Part shown: one piece after another, positions 35,571-43,984 of the stretch
How the letters are laid out: each line of letters starts with the position of its first letter
Position numbering within the stretch: the first letter of the stretch is position 1
DNA from: Palsa-506 sp963755815
GTDB lineage: Bacteria; Actinomycetota; Actinomycetes; Streptosporangiales; Streptosporangiaceae
Length of the DNA: 64,000 nucleotides
NCBI GenBank assembly: GCA_963755815.1
Contig: CAVWLF010000004.1
Location: 32,832-96,831, forward strand
Direction: 5' to 3'
Position numbers and translations under genes: made by a program
Notes under the pieces: model-generated
The model's database searches: none
What the model saw: only the letters and a program-made list of their open reading frames with translations
What the model was told of the DNA's origin: nothing

Positions 35571-36401
35571 TCACCGTAGCGGCGCCCAGTTGGTGGCCAC
35601 CGCCCAGTCCTCGGCCTGTTCCAGGACGTCGAGGATGACTCCGGTCTTAGCCTCGGTGTAGGCCCAGCCGTCGTCGCTCCAGCGGCGGACGCTGGCCCGC
35701 TTGGCTTCGGCGTACCGGAGGCACGCGGCCGGATGAGCCCGCAGATAGTCACGGAACAGCAGATGGTCGCGCTCCCACTGGCCCCCGGCGGCGCAAACAT
35801 GCACGTGCACCTCGTGTGGCTGGCCCGCGGGCGGCCGGAAAAAACGGTGCAGCTCGTCCCGGCTTCGCAGCACCAGGCCGATCGCCTGCAGCGGGGGAAC
35901 GTAGCTCGGCTCGTGGCCGGGATCGGCGACGCTCACCTGGATATCCGTAATCGGCTTGGCCGCCAGGCCCGGCACGGAGGTGGAGCCCACATGCTCGATG
36001 CGGATGGCGGTGCGGCCCAGCGCGGCGGCTACCCGCTGCCGCCAGCGTTCATAGGTCTGCGGCCAGACCGGGTCGTAGTCGACGACGACCAGCGGCACCT
36101 TAGGCCGCTCCGAGCCCTCGGTAACGGCGAAGCCCGGCCACATCTGCGCCATGGCCTGCCGGGCCAGGCTGAGCCGCGTGGCGGCCGGCAACTCGTGCGC
36201 GGCAACGTGCTGGGATGCGGCGAACAGCTCATACAGATCGATGACCGTGGCGCGATTGCCCTCGGCCGCGCGCAGCTGCAGCCACGCATCCCACGGCTCG
36301 GCCCGGTCGCTGACCCCGGCCGCCGCCAGCCGGTCCGCCAGCGTGCGCCCGCCACCCGCCGCACCGCCCGCCGTGCCATCTGAGTGCTGATCGCCAGCCA
36401 C
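35571..36401 (-). CDS. GrpB/UPF0157 nucleotidyltransferase-fold protein with N-terminal extension
   Basis: 276 residues. The C-terminal domain (about 100-275) carries the GrpB signature IEHVGSTSVPGLAAKPITDI (135-154), the nucleotidyltransferase GS motif with its following Asp; GrpB is known as a small stand-alone domain. Here it is preceded by about 95 residues (LADRLAAAGV...VIDLYELFAA) of helical, unassigned sequence. GTG start at 36401. It is operonic with a GNAT acetyltransferase. Confidence 0.8.
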   Translation of the reverse strand: MAGDQHSDGTAGGAAGGGRTLADRLAAAGVSDRAEPWDAWLQLRAAEGNRATVIDLYELFAASQHVAAHELPAATRLSLARQAMAQMWPGFAVTEGSERPKVPLVVVDYDPVWPQTYERWRQRVAAALGRTAIRIEHVGSTSVPGLAAKPITDIQVSVADPGHEPSYVPPLQAIGLVLRSRDELHRFFRPPAGQPHEVHVHVCAAGGQWERDHLLFRDYLRAHPAACLRYAEAKRASVRRWSDDGWAYTEAKTGVILDVLEQAEDWAVATNWAPLR

Positions 36402-36454
36402 CCGCCTACTCTAGGGACCCGGTCCAGCCCGCAGATCCGGTGGTTCTGCCGGAC

Positions 36455-39205
36455 TCAGCCCGCGATCGCGACGGCGACCGGGAAGCTCCCGACGTTGATC
36501 CGGGCGACCTCGTGCCGGGTGCGGGTGTTGATCAGCGCCACCTGGCCGCCGTAGGTGCCGATCACCACCGCGGTGCTGCCGGACGGGGCGAGCACGATGG
36601 CGGTCGGGTAGTTGAACAGGCCGGCCGGGATCGGCCGGCCGGCCCGCCCGGTCCTGGTGCTCACCGGCGTCACCGTGCCAGAGATCGTGTTCACGACGAA
36701 CGCCGTCCGGCCGGAGCGGGAGATCGCGATCGCGGCCGGGGAGTACCCCACCGGGATGCGGTGCCCGGCGTGCCCGGTGACCGCGGTGATCGGAGTGACC
36801 GCATCGGAGTCGCCGCCGACCGCGTAGACGGTCCGGCCGTCGGGCGTCACGGCCAGGGCGTCCGGCGCCTGGCCGGCCGGGACGGCGCGGCCGGGACGGC
36901 CGGTGGCGACGGTGATCGGGGTGACCGTGTCCGAGCCGTAGCTGGCGACGTAGGCGGTGGCGCCATCCGGCGCGATCGTGATCGCGTCCGGGTAGGCGCC
37001 CACCGGGATGGGCGGGCCGGCCCGGCCGGTGGCGGTATCGATCGGCGTCACGGCCGCGCTCCCCCAGTCCAGGACGTACGCGGTCCGGCCGTCGGGCGTG
37101 ACGGCGATCGCCTGCGGATCCGTCCCCACCCTGATCGGCGGGCCCGCCCGCCGGGAAGCGGTGCTGATCGGCGTGACCGTGCCCGAGCCGGAATTCGCCA
37201 CGTAGGCCGTCCGGCCGTCCGGGGTGACCGCGATCGCGCCCGGGCCGCGCTCCACCCTGATCGGCGGGCCCGCCCGCCGGGTGACGGTGTCGATCGGCGT
37301 GACCGTGCCCGAGCCCGCGTTCGCCACGAAGGCGGTCCGGCCGTCCGGAGTGACCGCGATCGCCTCCGGATCCTTACCGACCCTGATCGGCCGGCCGGCC
37401 CGCCGGGTGGCCAGGCCCACGGGCGTGACCGTGCCGGAGACGGAGTTCGCCACGAAGGCCGTCTGCTGCCGGTGCCGGGCCCGCGGCCGGGCCGTCCCCG
37501 CTGACGCAGGCTTGCGGCCCGCCCGGGCCGGTACCGGGCGGCTAGCCGCCGCGCGCTTGGCCGCCGCGCGCCGGGTCACCGGCCGGGCCGCGGCCGGGCC
37601 CGCGTGCCGCGCGGGCGATGACGGCCCGAACACGTCGCTCACCGGCTGGGCGTAGCGGTCGTTCCTGGTCAGCGTGCCGAGCCCGAGCGCGGCCTCGATG
37701 GTCCTGAGCAGGCTGTAGTGCGTGTACCGGGCGTGCGACACGTAGCCTCGCCGGACGCCGGATGACCCGAGGATGAGCGTGGGCACGCGCTGAGCCGGGC
37801 GCTGATGGTCGTAATGGTCCTCATCGAAGGTGATGATGGCCAGCGACCGCTGGGTCCGCCAGGCCGGCGAGCGCATGATGGCGCCAAGCTCCCGGGCCAG
37901 GAAATCGTCCCCGGCCCGGATCCCGCAGCCCTCCATGTCGGCGCAGTCATTGGGGCTCACCCAGGAGAAGCTTGGCGTGCTGGCCGTGCTGGCCAGGTCG
38001 GTCCGCAGCGACTGCAGCGGGACCATGTGGGCGGCGCAGTAGGCGGGCCGGTCGCGGACGTCGGCGAAGTACGTCATCGGCAGGTCGTCGTCCCAGTAGT
38101 ACTTGTGCACCGTGTTGTCGCACGGGCCTGCCGCGCTCTGCAGATAGCCCTTCCAGGTCTCGTGCGCCGCGTCCACGAGGTCGCCGATGTTGCGGGCATG
38201 GATCGTGTAGTGCGGGTTCTCCTCCAGCGGGTCGTCCAGCGGGATGCCGAACGTGCTGCCGCCGGCCAGGGCGAGATAGTTGCCGTCGCTCGGGTGCTCC
38301 TCGGCGAAGAAGTCGGCGAGCACACTGGCCTTGGGCAGCAGGCTGTTGAGGAACGGGGCCTTCCTCGTATTGCCGATGATCGACTGGTAGCCCTCGTTCT
38401 CGAAGTAAAAGAGGAACACGTGCTGGTAGCGCGGGACGCGGGCCCGCGACGGGGTGAGCGGCGGCGGGCGGCGGACCGCGGCGGAGACGCTGAACCGCAG
38501 GTCATCGGCGACGGCCCGGTCATAGCCCACGAGCGGCGCGTCCGGCCCGTCGATGTCGGTCAGCGATGTGGCCAGGACCAGCGTGACCCGGGCGCTGGCC
38601 GTCCCCGGCGGCAGCGGGCCCGCCGCCATCCGGCTGGCCAGCCCGCCTTTCCGCCAGCTCCGGCCGGGCGAGCCGATCGCGCGCCGGCCGAGCACCCGCC
38701 CGGCCGCGGACAGGAACGTCACCCGCACGGCGGCCCGGCTCCGGGTGGTGCCGCCGAGCCACGCCGACAGCCGGTATCGCGTGCCGGCGGGCAGGGCGTG
38801 GCCGGCCGCCGGCCGCAGCGCGACCTGCTGCCGCAGCCGTGCCGTGCCGCCCGCGCCGCCCGCGAACAGGTGCCCGCCGCGCGCGGCCGGCCAGCGCCCG
38901 GCGCGCGGGAATCGCGGCGTGCCGTACCGCACGACGGTCGGCAGGCCGCTGGTCACCCGCCAGCCCGGGATCGTGACGGCGTCCCAGCCCTGCGCGGACA
39001 CATCGCCCGCCTGCGCACCCGGATTGAGCAGCAGGTTGGTCCCGGGCCCGGCGACCGCCCGGGCCAGGGGGCCGGCCCGGTCAGCCCGGGAGACTGCCTG
39101 CCCGGCCGTGGCCAGGGCCATCGGGGCCGAGCCGACCACGAGCGCCCCGGCACAGCACATCAGCGCGGCGGGGACGGCAACGTGACGCCAGCGGAGCTTA
39201 TTCAT
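36455..39205 (-). CDS. Secreted phosphoesterase fused to an eight-repeat YVTN propeller
   Basis: 916 residues with a signal peptide (KLRWRHVAVPAALMCCAGAL...ALA, cleavage near 34). Residues of about 55-240 form a carbohydrate-binding-like beta domain (NLLLNPGAQ..., GWRVTSGLPTVVRYG). About 255-560 is a PF04185-type phosphoesterase: FLFYFENEGYQSIIGN, FAEEHPSDGNYLALAGG, SWVSPNDCADMEG and ITFDEDHYDH carry the metal residues. A basic Ala/Arg linker leads to eight repeats of about 42 residues, TAxVANxGSGTVTPI...VTPDGR, forming a beta-propeller. ATG 39205 has GGAGG 8 bases upstream. It probably hydrolyses phosphate esters outside the cell. The 5' region is AT-rich. Confidence 0.85.
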   Translation of the reverse strand: MNKLRWRHVAVPAALMCCAGALVVGSAPMALATAGQAVSRADRAGPLARAVAGPGTNLLLNPGAQAGDVSAQGWDAVTIPGWRVTSGLPTVVRYGTPRFPRAGRWPAARGGHLFAGGAGGTARLRQQVALRPAAGHALPAGTRYRLSAWLGGTTRSRAAVRVTFLSAAGRVLGRRAIGSPGRSWRKGGLASRMAAGPLPPGTASARVTLVLATSLTDIDGPDAPLVGYDRAVADDLRFSVSAAVRRPPPLTPSRARVPRYQHVFLFYFENEGYQSIIGNTRKAPFLNSLLPKASVLADFFAEEHPSDGNYLALAGGSTFGIPLDDPLEENPHYTIHARNIGDLVDAAHETWKGYLQSAAGPCDNTVHKYYWDDDLPMTYFADVRDRPAYCAAHMVPLQSLRTDLASTASTPSFSWVSPNDCADMEGCGIRAGDDFLARELGAIMRSPAWRTQRSLAIITFDEDHYDHQRPAQRVPTLILGSSGVRRGYVSHARYTHYSLLRTIEAALGLGTLTRNDRYAQPVSDVFGPSSPARHAGPAAARPVTRRAAAKRAAASRPVPARAGRKPASAGTARPRARHRQQTAFVANSVSGTVTPVGLATRRAGRPIRVGKDPEAIAVTPDGRTAFVANAGSGTVTPIDTVTRRAGPPIRVERGPGAIAVTPDGRTAYVANSGSGTVTPISTASRRAGPPIRVGTDPQAIAVTPDGRTAYVLDWGSAAVTPIDTATGRAGPPIPVGAYPDAITIAPDGATAYVASYGSDTVTPITVATGRPGRAVPAGQAPDALAVTPDGRTVYAVGGDSDAVTPITAVTGHAGHRIPVGYSPAAIAISRSGRTAFVVNTISGTVTPVSTRTGRAGRPIPAGLFNYPTAIVLAPSGSTAVVIGTYGGQVALINTRTRHEVARINVGSFPVAVAIAG
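36458..37464 (-). repeat. Eight coding tandem repeats of about 126 bases (YVTN)
   Basis: The propeller part of the phosphoesterase gene consists of eight consecutive units, each 42-44 codons. The DNA itself is recognisably repetitive (for example GACGGCCGGACGGC and GTGACGCCGAT, read on the coding strand, recur). The central three units are closest to each other; the last two have drifted most. Confidence 0.75.
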
Positions 39206-39316
39206 CGCTGCGGCCTCCAGGGATGCGGCACTGCCGATGGCCATTGTTTGACTGCCATTAACAAATTGTTTGATTGTTCAGTCAATTTTATCAGTTTCTC
39301 GTCAGAGACAACTGCC

Positions 39317-39922
39317 TCATGGCTGAGGAATGCGCGTTTCCTCCTTCGGGGAGGGGCGGAGATGGGTGCGCTGTCCGTCGTGGTCGAAGATGCACAGGAC
39401 CTCGGCTGGCCCGCCGTGGGCCCCGAAGGCATGGGGGATCATCGTGGAGAACTCCGCCGCCTGGCCGGCCTCGACCAGGATGGTCCGCTCTCCCAGCAGC
39501 AGCACGATGGTCCCGGACAGGACGGTGAACCAGTCCCGGCCGGGATGGACCCGCAGCTCCACCGCGCCGCGCCGGGGTTCCGGCCTGGTGATGCGCATCT
39601 TGGCCACGGATACGCCGTGCGGCCCGGGCTCCCGGGACAGCATCCAGGTGGTCACTCCGCGCGCCGCGTCTCGCTGCGGCCTGATCACCACGTCGTCGTC
39701 GTCAGCGGACTCGACCAGCTGGTCGAGAGTGGTGCCCAGCGCCCGGGCGATCGGGGCCAGCTGGTCAAGGGCGATCCGCCGGTGACCGGTCTCGATACGG
39801 CTCAGCGTGGACGGGCTCAGGTAGCAGCGGGCGGCCAGGTCATCGAGCGACCAGCCGCGGGCCGCGCGCAGCCCCCTGATCCGCTGGCGGACCAGGCCGT
39901 CCAGATTACCGTCTTGCGTCAT
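39317..39922 (-). CDS. XRE-family regulator with C-terminal cupin
   Basis: A regulator of 201 residues. An HTH_3 domain (about 12-70) with LAARCYLSPSTLSRIETGHR binds DNA, and a cupin domain (about 115-195, with ELRVHPGRDWFTVLSG and VLLLGERTILVEAGQAAEF) senses a small molecule. The frame is open far upstream but antisense to a methyltransferase gene, so it starts at ATG 39922. That ATG lies in the middle of a perfect palindrome and has no ribosome-binding site, suggesting leaderless, autoregulated translation. It is divergent from the methyltransferase at 39969. Confidence 0.88.
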   Translation of the reverse strand: MTQDGNLDGLVRQRIRGLRAARGWSLDDLAARCYLSPSTLSRIETGHRRIALDQLAPIARALGTTLDQLVESADDDDVVIRPQRDAARGVTTWMLSREPGPHGVSVAKMRITRPEPRRGAVELRVHPGRDWFTVLSGTIVLLLGERTILVEAGQAAEFSTMIPHAFGAHGGPAEVLCIFDHDGQRTHLRPSPKEETRIPQP

Positions 39923-39930
39923 ACGCAAGA
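39912..39930. promoter_or_regulatory. Palindrome centred on the XRE start codon
   Basis: Arms TCTTGCGT (39912-39919) and ACGCAAGA (39923-39930) are perfect inverted repeats around CAT, which on the minus strand is the ATG of the XRE gene. A repressor bound here would block its own leaderless start. Confidence 0.6.
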
Positions 39931-39935
39931 TGCTA

Positions 39936-39953
39936 TGCCATAAGCGCATGGCA
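39936..39953. promoter_or_regulatory. Second inverted repeat in the XRE/methyltransferase intergenic region
   Basis: TGCCAT and ATGGCA arms with a 6-base spacer, 16 bases before the methyltransferase ATG. Together with the palindrome over the XRE start it fills most of the 46-base divergent intergenic region. Its sequence differs from the first, so it may be a site for another protein or chance. Confidence 0.35.
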
Positions 39954-39968
39954 CCGTAAGGTCGGAGC

Positions 39969-40859
39969 ATGGGAAACCACCACCAGCACCAGCACGCCGC
40001 CGGGACCGACTCCGCAGCCGAGACCGACTGGGCGGCCATGGCCGAGCTGCTGGACCTTGACGGCGAGGTACTGCACTCGTTTCTGTCCGAGATAACCGGC
40101 TGGGTTCGCGAACTGGCCGCCGATCTGCCCTGCCGCCGGATCCTCGACCTGGGTGCCGGTACCGGTACCGGCGCCCTCGCCCTGCTCCAGCGCTTCGAGG
40201 GAGCCGACGTGATCGCCCTGGACAGATCCGGGCAGCTGCTTGACCGGCTCAGGGACAAGGCCCGCGATCTCGGCCTGGCCGACCGGGTCCGCACCGAACA
40301 GGCGGACCTGGACGCGGCGTGGCCCGCCATCGGCACCGTCGACCTGGCGTGGGCGTCCATGTCCCTGCACCACATGGCCGATCCCGATCGCGTCCTCGCC
40401 GAGGTCTTCGCCGCGATCCGCCCGGGCGGGCTGCTGGCGGTGGCCGAGACGGGCGCCTTCCCGCGCTTCCTGCCCGACGATCTCGGCTTCGGCCGCCCCG
40501 AACTCGAAGCCCGCTGCCATGCCACCCTGGCCGAGGGACTGGCCAGCGAGCTACCGCATCTGGGCTCCGACTGGGGCCCGCCGCTGCGCCAGGCCGGTTT
40601 CACCATCGAGGCCGAGCGGCCCTTCGCCATCGAGCTGAGGCCCCCGCTTGCCGCCTCGACCGGCCGCTACGCCCAGCTGTCCCTGCAGCGCATCCGCTCC
40701 GGCCTGGACGGCCGGGTCAGTGCCGACGACCTGGCCGCGCTCGACACCCTCATCGACAGCGACGGGCCGGACGGCGTCCTGCGGCGCGGCGACCTCAGCG
40801 TCCGCGCCAGCAAGGTCGTCTGGGTGGCCAGGCGGCCGGCGGCCGTCAGGGCAGCCTGA
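39969..40859 (+). CDS. Class I SAM-dependent methyltransferase
   Basis: 296 residues. SAM motif I is LDLGAGTGTG (59-68), then VIALDRSGQLL, DLAWASMSLHHMADPDRVL (about 123-141) and IRPGGLLAVAE, the ubiquinone/menaquinone-type methyltransferase pattern. The first residues are His-rich (NHHQHQH), a possible metal-binding tail. It is divergent from the XRE-cupin regulator, which is its likely controller. A strong hairpin follows the stop. Confidence 0.86.
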   Translation: MGNHHQHQHAAGTDSAAETDWAAMAELLDLDGEVLHSFLSEITGWVRELAADLPCRRILDLGAGTGTGALALLQRFEGADVIALDRSGQLLDRLRDKARDLGLADRVRTEQADLDAAWPAIGTVDLAWASMSLHHMADPDRVLAEVFAAIRPGGLLAVAETGAFPRFLPDDLGFGRPELEARCHATLAEGLASELPHLGSDWGPPLRQAGFTIEAERPFAIELRPPLAASTGRYAQLSLQRIRSGLDGRVSADDLAALDTLIDSDGPDGVLRRGDLSVRASKVVWVARRPAAVRAA

Positions 40860-40877
40860 CGTCAGGGGCATGAACGC

Positions 40878-40899
40878 CGGTGCGGCCGCGGCCGCACCG
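40878..40899 (+). terminator. 22-bp perfect GC palindrome, probable terminator
   Basis: 11-base arms meet without an unpaired centre (a cruciform, or a hairpin with a small loop), 18 bases after the methyltransferase TGA. A smaller palindrome, CCTGACGTCAGG, overlaps the stop codon itself at 40855-40866. Confidence 0.5.
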
Positions 40900-41041
40900 C
40901 ACCCTGGCCGGGCGAGCGCCCGAAGCCGGCCCGGGCTGAGCCGGACGGCTGGCTCCGGGGCAGCTCAGGGCAGGAAGGCCAGCGCCGAGCGATGCTGTAC
41001 TCCACGATCGCCGGGCATCCGCGATATGTGAAGATTCATCC

Positions 41042-41971
41042 ATGGCTAGCGTCCGCGTCGGGCTTTTCCCGCTAGAAGGAACTCTCAGCGGTGGCTCCGA
41101 GCGGCTGCGTGCGATGCTCGCTCGCGCTGCCGACCAGGGCGTCGACCACCTGTGCGTCGGCGACCACGTGAGCTTCTTCGTGGGAGCGGGCTCGGACGGC
41201 CTGATCACAGCGACCTCCATGCTCGCTGCTCAGGATGAACTGCCGGTCTACATCGGGCTGTACCTGCTGCCGTTGCGTCACCCGGTTCCGGTCGCCCGGC
41301 AGCTCGCTACCATCGCGCAGCTGGCGCCTGGCCGGCTCACGCTCGGCATCGGTATCGGCGGCGAGGACCGCCACGAGATCGAGATCTGCGGCGTGGACCC
41401 GAAGACGCGTGGACGCCAGATGGACGAATGTCTTCAGATCCTGCGCAGGCTGGCCGACGGCACGCCGGTTACGTTCGACGGCGAGTTCTTCTCGCTCCAG
41501 GACGCACTGATCGTGCCCGCGCCGTCGCCGCGGATACCTCTGATCGTCGGCGGACGATCAGAGGCGGCGGTTAGCCGCGCCGCGCGGCTCGGCGACGGCT
41601 GGCTCGGGATCTGGGTCTCCCCACGTCGGTACGCAACGGTGTGTGATCAAATCACCCGGGGGGCCACGGAGGCCGGCCGAGATCCGAGCGGGTTCGAGCA
41701 TGCGCTCAACGTGTGGTGCGGCTTTGCCTCCAAGCGTGAGGCCGCACGCGAGCTACTGGCTACGCAGATGCAGAACTTCTACCAGATGCCATTCGAGCCG
41801 TTCGAGCGCTACTCGCCCTACGGCACGCCAGAGCACGTCGCGGAGTTCCTGAGCCCTTATATTGAGGCCGGCTGCTCAGCGTTTAACGTGATCTCGTGCG
41901 CCGACGATGATCAAAGCGCTATTGCCGCGGTCGGCGAGCTTCGAACCCTGCTCACAGCGCCGCGACCTTGA
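41042..41971 (+). CDS. LLM-class flavin-dependent oxidoreductase
   Basis: A luciferase-like TIM-barrel protein of 309 residues: RAADQGVDHLCVGDHVSFF near residue 30, YIGLYLLPLRHPVPVARQ and LAPGRLTLGIGIGGEDRHE are typical strands, with a later PLIVGGRSEAAV. Codon use is slightly less GC-biased than the neighbours, which hints at different ancestry. A perfect 12-bp inverted repeat with a GGCG loop lies inside the gene at 41537-41564. The start has no ribosome-binding site. A single gene flanked by about 180-base non-coding gaps. Confidence 0.86.
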   Translation: MASVRVGLFPLEGTLSGGSERLRAMLARAADQGVDHLCVGDHVSFFVGAGSDGLITATSMLAAQDELPVYIGLYLLPLRHPVPVARQLATIAQLAPGRLTLGIGIGGEDRHEIEICGVDPKTRGRQMDECLQILRRLADGTPVTFDGEFFSLQDALIVPAPSPRIPLIVGGRSEAAVSRAARLGDGWLGIWVSPRRYATVCDQITRGATEAGRDPSGFEHALNVWCGFASKREAARELLATQMQNFYQMPFEPFERYSPYGTPEHVAEFLSPYIEAGCSAFNVISCADDDQSAIAAVGELRTLLTAPRP

Positions 41972-42142
41972 GCGTTCTCCTGGTCGAGCAGGGATTCGTG
42001 AGCGTTTCATCGCTGATCCTGATCCCGCAGATTACGAAGATCGTCGTTGTCAGCAAGCCCGCGTGACCTCCGATACTGGTGAAGCCACATGAGGCGTCCG
42101 TCCCGTCTGGCTGGCCCGTCCCCGGCTGGCTCCGGCCGGGGA

Positions 42143-43318
42143 TCATGCGTGGCTGCCCACGGTGACCGGGCCGATGGTCAGCCGGGGCTCGGCGCCGAGG
42201 AATTCGCCGAGGCGCTCGACCTGGCCGTCGAGCTCACGGCGCTGGCTGGCGGCCAGCCGGCCAAGCGGCTCGACGGTGATGTCCAGCTTCCGGCCGGAAC
42301 GGCGCTGGTGCCACACTCCCCCGGCCGTCCCGTCGATGAGCAGCACCGGGAAGGTCCCGGCCTGGCCGCTCGGGCTCAGCGCACGCCCGGCGGCGCGGCC
42401 GGGGAAGAGCAGCTCGCGGGGGTGGCAGGCGACCACGTAGGCGTCGAAGTACGGCAGCAGCCGGAGCCCGCCAGGCGGCGCGGGCGGCACGGCGGCGTCC
42501 CCGGCTGGCAGCCAGGCCGCCGCTCCGGCCAGCTCGACCTGCTGCAGCTGGCCGGACAGCGAGCCGAATAGCCCGGCCGCCCACCGCCGCGGCGCGCCCA
42601 GCCATTGCGCGAACCGCACGGGCGTGGCCGGCCCGTAGGCGGACAGGTAACGGCGGACGAGTTCGGCCAGCGCAGGTTCCGGCTCGGCCGGCTGGAAGCC
42701 GGGCAGCCACCGGCGCGGGCTGGTGTACGTCACCTTCCGGCCGCGGCTGGGCCCGAAGCACAGCACGCCGGACATCCCGGCCCCCGGCAGCGCCTGGCGC
42801 CACCGCGGCCACAGCCCCGCAAACGCGGGCACAACCAGGTCACCGGCCCAGGAGCCGGTGCGGGCGACGACCGCGTCGGTCAGCTCATCGACGGTCAGCT
42901 CGGCTTGCAGCAACGCGTCCGAGATGGCCCCGATGACCGCGTTCTTCTGCCCGGGCGTCAGCCCCACGGCGTCGGGAAAGGAGCTCGGCCGAGACGGCAC
43001 CGCGGACAGCGCCGCGGTCCACATGGGCAGGTCGCGGGCGGGCAGCAGGTGCACGGTGCCACGCGGCCCGAACGTCTTCACCAGGCTCCGGCCGGTCCAC
43101 AGGGCCGCCTCGACATCGCCGCGGGTGCTGCCGGGCAGCCGGAGCCCGATGGACCACTGCGCCGCGGTCAGCACCTGGGCGTGCGCGCCGCACATCGCCG
43201 TGACGATGCCAGCCGGGTCCGCGTCCGCCAGCGGCGCAGACAGCGCGTGCCGGTCCAGGCGCCTGGCGCAGGCCTGGGCCCAGGACATCCGCGGGACCGG
43301 CTCCGCCCGGTCTGGCAT
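42143..43318 (-). CDS. Winged-helix DNA-binding (AlkZ/HTH_42-like) protein
   Basis: 391 residues. Features of the AlkZ/DUF1006 family are the early RRLDRHALSAPL head, SLVKTFGPRGTVHLLPARDL (about 79-98), a middle winged-helix region and LRLLPYFDAYVVACHPRELL (about 299-318). AlkZ members unhook DNA interstrand crosslinks. The QxQ/QxD catalytic motif expected near residue 50-55 reads AAQWSIGLR, so glycosylase activity is uncertain and a DNA-binding role cannot be excluded. ATG 43318 has GGGAG 8 bases upstream. Confidence 0.82.
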   Translation of the reverse strand: MPDRAEPVPRMSWAQACARRLDRHALSAPLADADPAGIVTAMCGAHAQVLTAAQWSIGLRLPGSTRGDVEAALWTGRSLVKTFGPRGTVHLLPARDLPMWTAALSAVPSRPSSFPDAVGLTPGQKNAVIGAISDALLQAELTVDELTDAVVARTGSWAGDLVVPAFAGLWPRWRQALPGAGMSGVLCFGPSRGRKVTYTSPRRWLPGFQPAEPEPALAELVRRYLSAYGPATPVRFAQWLGAPRRWAAGLFGSLSGQLQQVELAGAAAWLPAGDAAVPPAPPGGLRLLPYFDAYVVACHPRELLFPGRAAGRALSPSGQAGTFPVLLIDGTAGGVWHQRRSGRKLDITVEPLGRLAASQRRELDGQVERLGEFLGAEPRLTIGPVTVGSHA

Positions 43319-43476
43319 CGGTGGCAGCTCCCGTCCAGTCGTCGTGCTACCTGGTGGCCGGGCTATAACCTACGCGGTTCCCTGGCTGGCTAGCTGGGAG
43401 GATCGCTACTGACCGGGTCGCGGCCTGAAGTACATTGGCTGGCTCCAGGCCGAAGCTGCGACCCTGATGAGCTGAG

Positions 43477-43968
43477 GTGACTGACGTGGCAGGACGTGGT
43501 ACTCCGGCGACCGCGCTGCTGGCCAGGGAGGGCATCGCGCACACCGTGCACCACTATGAGCATGACCCCCGGCGCGGGTCCTACGGACTGGAAGCGAGTG
43601 ACGCGCTCGGCGTGCCGCCCGGACGGGTATTCAAGACGCTGGTCGCTGATGTCGACGGCCGGCTGACCGTGGGCGTCGTGCCGGTCGCCCGGCAGCTTGA
43701 TCTCAAGGCACTGGCCGCGGCGGCCGGCGGCAAGCGCGCGGCCCTGGCCGGCCTGGCCGCGGCCGAGCGGGCCACCGGCTACGTGGCAGGCGGCATCTCG
43801 CCGCTGGGCCAGCGCAAGCGCCTGCCGATGGTCATCGACTCCGCCGCGCTGGAGTTCGCGACGGTATTCTGCAGCGGGGGGAGGCGCGGCCTGGAAATCG
43901 AGGTCTCGCCCGACGACCTGGTGCGGGCGGCGCATGCGGTCGTGGCTGCCATCTCCGCAACGTCCTAG
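43477..43968 (+). CDS. ybaK: YbaK/EbsC-family Cys-tRNA(Pro) deacylase
   Basis: A trans-editing deacylase of 163 residues. The family pattern is clear: LAREGIAHTVHHYEHDP, the key Lys53 in GRVFKTLVADVDG, and GGISPLGQRKRLPMVID (about 105-121). It hydrolyses Cys-tRNA(Pro) and related mischarged tRNAs. This is relevant because the ProRS at 2362-3861 has no editing domain. GTG 43477 (or GTG 43486) is the start. It lies 16 bases before a membrane protein gene. Confidence 0.9.
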   Translation: MTDVAGRGTPATALLAREGIAHTVHHYEHDPRRGSYGLEASDALGVPPGRVFKTLVADVDGRLTVGVVPVARQLDLKALAAAAGGKRAALAGLAAAERATGYVAGGISPLGQRKRLPMVIDSAALEFATVFCSGGRRGLEIEVSPDDLVRAAHAVVAAISATS

Positions 43969-43984
43969 CAGGTTTGGGCGGCTT

